Below are positions 58,686-64,000 of a DNA stretch of 64,000 nt, one piece after another; the first letter of the stretch is position 1; each line of letters begins with the position of its first letter. Location: NCBI GenBank assembly GCA_016706225.1, contig JADJKB010000021.1, positions 1,302,001-1,366,000 of the forward strand, written 5' to 3'. Both the position numbers and the translations under genes were made by a program. The DNA comes from Myxococcales bacterium. Its GTDB lineage: Bacteria > Myxococcota_A > Polyangia > Polyangiales > Polyangiaceae. The notes beneath the pieces were generated by a model. It did no database searches, was not told the origin of the DNA, and worked only from the letters and a program-made list of their open reading frames with translations.

Positions 58686-58991
58686 TTGAAGACCCAGGAC
58701 CTGGCTTTCCACGCGCTGGCTTGGGCGCTCGTTTGTCCGCTCGTCGCTTGCGGAAAACCACTGAATCCCGATGAGTGCAAGCAGCTCCTTGGGCACTACA
58801 CCGAGCTGCTCGTGCGACAGGAGCACCGCGGTGTCACGGACGACGAGGTCGATCGACTCAAACTGAGTGCGTTCGGGCGAGCGGCGGGCTCACCGGAGTT
58901 TGCCCGCTGCCCAAACAAGGTCTCGCGTAGTCAGTTCGAATGCGCCATGCAGGCCGGAAGTGTCGATGAGGTCGAAAGATGCCTATTGTGA
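58686..58991 (+). CDS. small helical lipoprotein, tandem paralogue B
   Basis: A 101-residue lipoprotein with TTG start. The signal FHALAWALVCPLVAC has lipobox LVAC (C22). The Cys positions match those of the 58340-58645 product: one near the start (ECKQLL), then RCPNK, FECAM and a final ERCLL. Its last 13 bases overlap the ttcA start, so translation of ttcA may depend on it. Function unknown. Confidence 0.65.
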   Translation: MKTQDLAFHALAWALVCPLVACGKPLNPDECKQLLGHYTELLVRQEHRGVTDDEVDRLKLSAFGRAAGSPEFARCPNKVSRSQFECAMQAGSVDEVERCLL

Positions 58992-59851
58992 AGAGTCCCC
59001 ACACGGCCCGCCTCGAGCGTCAGATGAGGCGCACGATCCGCCACCATGAGCTGTTCGCGGACGGCGACAAGGTCTTGGTCGCCGTGAGTGGCGGGAAGGA
59101 CAGCCTCACCCTGCTCGACCTGCTCGACACGTGGCGTCGAGGAGCGCCCCAGCTCGAGCTCGTGGCGGTGCACCTCGACCAGGTCCAACCCGGGTACGAC
59201 GGACGAACACTGGTGGCGTTCCTCGAATCCACAGGGCTCCCGTTCGAGATCTTGCGTGAAGACACCTACTCCATCGTCACGGACAAACTCGGGCCGACCG
59301 ACACTTACTGTTCGCTGTGCTCGCGCCTGCGACGCGGCATCCTGTATTCGGCTGCGGAGCGCCTGGGCTGCAACAAGATCGCCCTCGGTCATCATCGCGA
59401 AGACGCCCTCGAGACGTTTCTTCTGAACCTCTTCTACGCGGGGAAGTTGCAGACGCTGCCACCCAAGTACCGCACGGACGACGGCCGCTTCGAGGTGGTG
59501 CGGCCGCTGGTCGAGTGCACCGAGGCGGACATCATCGAACACGCCGCCGAGCGGCGTTTTCCCATCCTCCCGTGCAATTTGTGTGGCTCACAGCCGGGCC
59601 TCAAGCGGGAGAAGATGGGGGCGCTTCTCACCGAGCTGGAGCGCGAGAACCCGCACCTGCGCGCGGTCATGCTGAACGCGCTGGGTAACGTCAGCCCGAC
59701 CCATCTGATGGACTCCGAGCTCGTCCGCGCCTGGCACGCCCGCCCGAGCGATATTCGACCCAAAGTGCAGAAGGCGCCACGACCGGCGCACGCGCGGGCT
59801 CTACCCATGCTCGAGAGCGCGGGCGCGGGGTTCGAGCTCGAACCCGACTGA
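58979..59851 (+). CDS. ttcA: tRNA 2-thiocytidine synthetase TtcA
   Basis: A 290-residue TtcA, which uses ATP and a 4Fe-4S cluster to make 2-thiocytidine at position 32 of some tRNAs. The PP-loop is SGGKDS (37-42). The cluster cysteines are C111 and C114 in TYCSLCSRL, and C199 or C202 in LPCNLCGSQ. The region LGHHREDALETFLLNLFYAGKL is diagnostic. The length is normal. It overlaps the upstream small lipoprotein gene by 13 bases and converges with the permease gene 15 bases away. Confidence 0.92.
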   Translation: MPIVKSPHTARLERQMRRTIRHHELFADGDKVLVAVSGGKDSLTLLDLLDTWRRGAPQLELVAVHLDQVQPGYDGRTLVAFLESTGLPFEILREDTYSIVTDKLGPTDTYCSLCSRLRRGILYSAAERLGCNKIALGHHREDALETFLLNLFYAGKLQTLPPKYRTDDGRFEVVRPLVECTEADIIEHAAERRFPILPCNLCGSQPGLKREKMGALLTELERENPHLRAVMLNALGNVSPTHLMDSELVRAWHARPSDIRPKVQKAPRPAHARALPMLESAGAGFELEPD

Positions 59852-59866
59852 CGGGTCCTTCAAAGC

Positions 59867-60742
59867 TCAAACCGTGCTCGAGCGCTCGCGCTGACGCGCG
59901 CCGCCACGTTGAAGAATCTTGGTGACCAGGAGCGCCATCGACGAACCCAGGAGCGCGAGGGCGAGCGCAGCGAGCGCGGACAACTCGGAGCCGAGCATTC
60001 GTGGCACCTCGCGAGTCGCGATGAAGAGCGCCATGGCGACCACGAGCCAGCCGAAGCTCTCGCGCAGGAGCGAGGGCCGAACGCGCCCAACGAGAGCGCC
60101 GCCGACGACGCTACCAACCACCGCCGCCGCGGTGACCCAGGCCGCCACGGTCCAGTCAATCGTCGTGTGGCCCAAAAATCCAGCCAAGCCCGCGAACGAC
60201 TTCATGCTGATGACGACCAGCGACGTACCGACCGCTTCATCCATGGCGAGACCGCCGAGCAGCACCAGGGCTGGCACCACCAGAAATCCTCCGCCCGCCC
60301 CCACGAGGCCGGTCACGACGCCGACGGCGAAACCCTCTGCCAAGATCTTGGCCACGGGCCGACTCGCTACGGTCACCGCGCGCACCCGGTTCGGACCGCG
60401 CAGCATCGCCACCGCCGTCGTGAGCATCACCAGCGCAAACAGCGCGAGCAGCGGCCCGGAGGGCACGAACTTGGCCACGCGCCCAGCCAGAAACGCGCCG
60501 GCCATGCCGGCCACACCAAAGAAGAACGCAATGCGCCAGCGGATCCGGCCGCTGCGCGCGTGGGGGATCAGAGCCGCGAGACTCGTGGTGCCGACCACCA
60601 GCAGCGACATTGCCACCGCTTGGTGGGCTTCGATGTCGAGCACGTAGCGCAGGATGGGCAGCGTGAGGATCGAGCCGCCGCCGCCCAGGAGCCCGAGGGC
60701 AATGCCCACGAATATTGCTAGAAAGACGCTGACAAGAAGCAC
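59867..60742 (-). CDS. TauE/SafE family sulfite exporter-like permease
   Basis: A 291-residue membrane protein. About eight helices are visible. The family's paired Gly-rich motifs are present: GLLGGGGSILTLPIL at the N-terminus and GLVGAGGGFLVVPALVLL in the second half. These permeases move sulfite, sulfoacetate or other small organic anions, and the substrate cannot be deduced. The start is GTG. It lies 120 bases downstream of ligD on the same strand; this looks like chance rather than a pathway. Confidence 0.85.
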   Translation of the reverse strand: MLLVSVFLAIFVGIALGLLGGGGSILTLPILRYVLDIEAHQAVAMSLLVVGTTSLAALIPHARSGRIRWRIAFFFGVAGMAGAFLAGRVAKFVPSGPLLALFALVMLTTAVAMLRGPNRVRAVTVASRPVAKILAEGFAVGVVTGLVGAGGGFLVVPALVLLGGLAMDEAVGTSLVVISMKSFAGLAGFLGHTTIDWTVAAWVTAAAVVGSVVGGALVGRVRPSLLRESFGWLVVAMALFIATREVPRMLGSELSALAALALALLGSSMALLVTKILQRGGARQRERSSTV

Positions 60743-60862
60743 GCGTTGGTCTCCGACGGGCGGTACGAGCCGGGCGGCTGCTCGATGGATTCGCCCGGCG
60801 GTGAAAAAAGCTCGATCCGTCCGGAGCTTGCGGCGCTCAATGCGGCGGCCGAAACGCGCGCT

Positions 60863-63430
60863 TCAACTCTGCCCGAGCCGCTGCCCCAGCCGTTCGAGCG
60901 CGAGTCCCACGTCCGGGCGTTCACTCGAGAGCTCCGCGAGGGGGTCCCCGCGCTCGGCGAGCCGGGCAGGCACCGTGACGATGTCGAAGCGGCGCGGGTC
61001 GAGCGCGAGGTTCACCTCTTCCCAGGACAACGGCGTGGACACGGTAGCCCCGGGCACCGCGCGCACCGAATAGGGCGCCACGATGGCGCGGGAGCGACCG
61101 GTCTGTCCGATGTCGATGAAGACCCGCGGCCCGCGCTTGTCCACCCGTCGCTCGGTGGTCGCGAGCTTCGGATGAGCGGCCTCGAGCAGCCTGCCGAACA
61201 GCTCAGCCAGTCCCTTGGTCACGGCGAATGGCACATGGGGCCCCACTGGGACCAGCACGTGGAGCCCCGTCTGGCCGCTCGTCTTCGGAAATCCGCGCAG
61301 GCCCGCCTCGCTGAGCAGCTGCTCGAGGGCGAGCATGAGCACGATGGCATCGCGAAAGCTGCCGTCGCCGATGTCGAAATCGATGGTGAAAAAATCTCCG
61401 CAGTCGAGGTCCCCGGCGCGGCTCGCCAGCACGTGCAGGGGAATGCAGCCGAGGTTCACGATGTAGAGCAGCGCGTCCAGCGAATCGACGAGGAACACAC
61501 TCTTGTCGCCGCGCGCTTCTCGGTCCTCGTCGTCACGCAGCTCGAGCGCGCGGAGCCAGTCCGGTGCGGCCTCCGGTGGCCGCCACTGGTAGAAGTTCTT
61601 GCCGTTTATCCCGTCCGGGTACCGCACCAAGATGACCGGCCGCTCCGCCAAGAACGGCAAGAGCGCAGGCGCCACGCTGGCGTAGTAGTCGAGCAAGTGA
61701 CCCTTCGTGTAACCCTGGTCGGGCCAGAACACCTTGTCGCGATTGGTGAGCGCCACGCGGGCGGAGGTCGCCACGGCTTCGGGCAAGCTGGCCGGGTCGA
61801 GGCGCTCACCCCCCGGCGGCGCAGCGGAGCACGCGGCCGGCGGGAGGTCGTCGCGCAGGCCGCGGAACACGGGTTCGCGCAGGTGACCGTCATCGGTCCA
61901 ACCGATGAAGCGCACGCTGACCACGACCTCGGGCCTCACGTGGTGCACGGGGCCGCGACCGGGAGCGAGCTCCCCACGCGCAGCACACTCGGGGATCTCG
62001 GCAGCGCGCAGCCGAGCATCGAGCGCGTTCAGCACGGCCCGATCCAGCCCACTCCCCACCTTGCCGCGGAGCACCAGCTCGTCCCCTTCGTAGCTGGCCA
62101 GGCGGAGGGCGCCGAGCGCCTTGCGCGCGCCCCGGCCTTCATCCCAACCAACGACGACGAACTCGTCGTCCCGCTCACACTTGAGCTTGACCCAATCGGT
62201 GGAGCGGCTCGGCCCTTCTCTATAAGGCGAATCGGCGCGTTTGCTGACCACACCCTCGAGGCCCTCGGCCCGGCAGAAATCGTAGAGCACGCGGCCGTGT
62301 CCTTGCAGGTGATCGAGGGCCCGCACCAGTCCCTTTCCGCGCACCAGCTGGGCCAGGATGGCTTTTCTGGAGAGCAGCGGCAGCCGCGTGAGTGAGCGGT
62401 CGCCGAGCGCGAGCACGTCGAACACCAGATAGGCGACGGGCACTTCGGCGGCGACGCGAGCGAGCTCCTCTGGGCGCACCGTGACGAGCCGCGGCTGCAA
62501 GCGTTGGAAGCGGGGCCGGCCTTGCTCGTCGAACGCGACGATTTCTCCGTCGAGCACACAGCGATCGGCGGGGAGCTTGGCCACGGCTCGGGCGATTTCC
62601 GGGAACGTCTGGGTGCAGATCCGGCCGTTGCGGTAGCGCAACACCACACCGCCGCCGTGGCGTGCCGCCACGATGCGGGCACCATCGAGCTTCAGCTCGT
62701 ACAAACGCTGGGGGTCGTCGAGCGAGGCGCCTTCGAGCGCGCAGGCCATGGGGGTGAGGGTGCGCGCATCGAGGTCCGCCACGGGGGCGCCGAGCTGGGC
62801 GGCGGTCTCGCTGAGCTCCGCCTTGAGCTCCGACAGCCGGCTGAGCTCCTCCACAGTGAGGCCGGAGATGACGCTGCGCGGATCCGCCGCGAGCACGTCG
62901 ACGCTGGCATCGGCGCGAGCGTCGGCCTTCTTGATCAAGAGCCACTGGTTCTGCTCCGTCGGACCGCGCCGAGCGCCGGTGTGGACCAAGGCAAAGCGAC
63001 CACCGAGCTTGAACCCCGAGAGCTCGAAGTCGATCTTGCCGCGCAAGATACCCTCCTCCGCGCTCCCCTCGAGGTAACGCACGCGCCCCCGATCCCAGAC
63101 GATCATGGGGCCGGCGCCGTAGTTTCCGTCGGGGATCACGTCCTCGAAGTCGAGGTATTCGAGCGGGTGATCCTCGGTGTTGACCGCCAGACGTTTCTCG
63201 TCGGGATCGAGGCTGGGGCCCTTCGGCACCGCAAAACTCTTCAGCGCACCGCCGATTTCCAGCCGCAGATCGTAGTGTTCACGCGTCGCGGAGTGTCGGT
63301 GCACGACGAAGCGGCCCAGCAGGGTCGCGGCGGGTGCCGGTTGCGAGGGAGCGAACGGCTCCGGCGTCCCGACCGGGTCGCGCTTGTCGCGATAGTTCCG
63401 GATCGGCTTCGAGCGCACGGCGCCCAGCAT
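60863..63430 (-). CDS. ligD: multifunctional NHEJ DNA ligase LigD
   Basis: An 855-residue LigD for repair of double-strand breaks by non-homologous end joining. Domain order is phosphoesterase, ligase, polymerase, as in Pseudomonas. The 3'-phosphoesterase (about 35-170) has HRHSATREHYDLRLE with H46, H52 and D54. The ligase (about 225-535) has nucleotidyl lysine K247 in ELKLDGAR, then DGEIVAF, EGVVSKR and WVKLK. The polymerase/primase (about 555-845) has D684 and D686 in IDFDIGDG and KTSGQTGLHV. The start at 63430 is closest to the conserved region. It is divergent from ku. Confidence 0.95.
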   Translation of the reverse strand: MLGAVRSKPIRNYRDKRDPVGTPEPFAPSQPAPAATLLGRFVVHRHSATREHYDLRLEIGGALKSFAVPKGPSLDPDEKRLAVNTEDHPLEYLDFEDVIPDGNYGAGPMIVWDRGRVRYLEGSAEEGILRGKIDFELSGFKLGGRFALVHTGARRGPTEQNQWLLIKKADARADASVDVLAADPRSVISGLTVEELSRLSELKAELSETAAQLGAPVADLDARTLTPMACALEGASLDDPQRLYELKLDGARIVAARHGGGVVLRYRNGRICTQTFPEIARAVAKLPADRCVLDGEIVAFDEQGRPRFQRLQPRLVTVRPEELARVAAEVPVAYLVFDVLALGDRSLTRLPLLSRKAILAQLVRGKGLVRALDHLQGHGRVLYDFCRAEGLEGVVSKRADSPYREGPSRSTDWVKLKCERDDEFVVVGWDEGRGARKALGALRLASYEGDELVLRGKVGSGLDRAVLNALDARLRAAEIPECAARGELAPGRGPVHHVRPEVVVSVRFIGWTDDGHLREPVFRGLRDDLPPAACSAAPPGGERLDPASLPEAVATSARVALTNRDKVFWPDQGYTKGHLLDYYASVAPALLPFLAERPVILVRYPDGINGKNFYQWRPPEAAPDWLRALELRDDEDREARGDKSVFLVDSLDALLYIVNLGCIPLHVLASRAGDLDCGDFFTIDFDIGDGSFRDAIVLMLALEQLLSEAGLRGFPKTSGQTGLHVLVPVGPHVPFAVTKGLAELFGRLLEAAHPKLATTERRVDKRGPRVFIDIGQTGRSRAIVAPYSVRAVPGATVSTPLSWEEVNLALDPRRFDIVTVPARLAERGDPLAELSSERPDVGLALERLGQRLGQS

Positions 63431-63528
63431 AACCGGTCGAGAGCCTGCTGCACCTCTGTTCACCCCGAGGCCGGACTTTGCAAGATGTTTCCTTACGGCA
63501 GGATCAGCCCGATACCATGCTGGTTCCC

Positions 63529-64000
63529 ATGCCCGCCCGAGCCATTTCGTCAGGCACCATTTCGTTCGGTTTGGTCGCCATCCCGGTCAAGCTCTACACC
63601 TCCGCTTCGAGCGAGCAGGTCCGCTTCAACATGCTGCACGAAAAGTGCGGCAGTCGCCTGAAGCAGCAGTACCTGTGCCCGGTCGACAACGAGGTCGTGG
63701 ATCGCGAGAGCACGGTGAAGGGCTACGAGTACTCCCGCGGGCAATACGTGCGCTTCAGCGACGAGGAGATCAAGGCGCTCGAGTCGGAGCGCAGCGCGTC
63801 CCTCGAGATCACGGAGTTCGTGCCGCTCGCCAGCGTGGACTTCGTGCAGGTCGAGAAGAGTTACTACCTGGGTCCCGACAAGGGCGGTGACAAACCCTAT
63901 CAGCTGCTCGGCGAGTGTATGCGGAAGAAGGGCGTCGTTGCCGTCGGGCGCTGGGCCGCGCGGGGCAAAGAGCAGCTCGTCCTGATCCGCCCTTACGCCA
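63529..64000 (+). CDS. ku: Ku protein (partial, runs off window end)
   Basis: The first 157 residues of a bacterial Ku, the homodimeric ring that binds broken DNA ends and recruits LigD. The N-terminus ARAISSGTISFGLVAIPVKL is nearly invariant in the family. Later HEKCGSRLKQQYLCP, SDEEIKALE, FVPLASVDFV, SYYLGPDKGGDKPY and LLGECMRKKGVVAVGRWAAR are all typical. An ATG at 63517 would add four residues. The C-terminus is outside the window. It is divergent from ligD, with about 100 bases between, so the two may share a control region. Confidence 0.94.
   Translation, partial: MPARAISSGTISFGLVAIPVKLYTSASSEQVRFNMLHEKCGSRLKQQYLCPVDNEVVDRESTVKGYEYSRGQYVRFSDEEIKALESERSASLEITEFVPLASVDFVQVEKSYYLGPDKGGDKPYQLLGECMRKKGVVAVGRWAARGKEQLVLIRPYA

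Noticed and set aside
60718..60924. A 68-codon minus-strand frame between ligD and the permease gene
   Set aside because: It overlaps both neighbours and has no coding signature.

Overview
The window looks like chromosomal DNA of a myxobacterium, most likely from the Polyangiales/Polyangiaceae side. The reasons are the very high GC content with strong G/C third-position bias, two eukaryotic-type Ser/Thr kinases, a crowd of secreted lipoproteins with long Gly/Ser- or Ala/Pro-rich linkers, a MYXO-CTERM-like tail, FHA, PEGA and TPR envelope proteins, FG-GAP and discoidin-like domains, hybrid histidine kinases and an NtrC-type regulator. I see no rRNA, tRNA, CRISPR array, insertion sequence, phage gene or origin. 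The species assignment is inference.

Layout. 1-5.6 kb: an alpha/beta hydrolase, a soluble Ser/Thr kinase with TolB-like and TPR parts, and two lipoproteins. 5.6-5.8 kb: an AT-rich divergent control region between a lipoprotein with a possible caspase-like His/Cys pair and an M1-type metallopeptidase lipoprotein with a somatomedin-B-like module. 7.3-11.1 kb: a secreted protein that has a paralogue at 55 kb, then a compact minus-strand set (Cys-rich lipoprotein, class A beta-lactamase lipoprotein, MYXO-CTERM-like protein, outer-membrane barrel). 11.3-13.8 kb: a 3-hydroxyacyl-CoA dehydrogenase and SCP2-type thiolase pair. 13.9-19.3 kb: four surface lipoproteins, one with ten Cys-rich repeats and a discoidin-like domain. 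19.4-26.2 kb: a hybrid kinase, an AlkX/YcaQ-type glycosylase, a wrecked cystathionine beta-synthase gene, and a three-gene operon (LamG lipoprotein, Ser/Thr kinase, TPR/2TM protein). 26.4-30.5 kb: a DUF2330 protein and a copper operon (chaperone, CsoR/RcnR-type repressor, P-type ATPase).

30.5-41.2 kb: glutathione transferase, CPA1 antiporter, MscL, an outer-membrane protein, a lipoprotein with one haem-c motif, a membrane hybrid histidine kinase and several unknown lipoproteins or membrane proteins. 41.2-47.3 kb: a tightly packed five-gene minus-strand operon (TPR/PEGA protein, FG-GAP lipoprotein, NtrC-type regulator, FGE-like lipoprotein, small membrane protein); I regard it as the best candidate for an undescribed envelope-signalling module. 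47.5-56 kb: TPR/2TM protein, CX5CH lipoprotein, ruvA, a zinc-ribbon/double-FHA protein with a clear promoter, a Nudix protein with a degenerate box, a frameshifted TPR/2TM relative, comF, a GYF-like membrane protein and the 7.3 kb paralogue. 56-64 kb: a CcdA/thioredoxin fusion, a TPR protein, two tandem small lipoproteins, ttcA, a TauE/SafE permease, and divergent ligD and ku (bacterial NHEJ; ku is cut by the window end).

The gene density is high. No gene-free stretch exceeds about 200 bases; the longest are 11080-11273 (nested inverted repeat), 19251-19447 (divergent promoter region in which I see nothing clear) and 33363-33555 (nothing recognised). Many operon junctions use 1-4 base stop/start overlaps, including GTGA, possibly TTGA and possibly CTGA, which suggests translational coupling.
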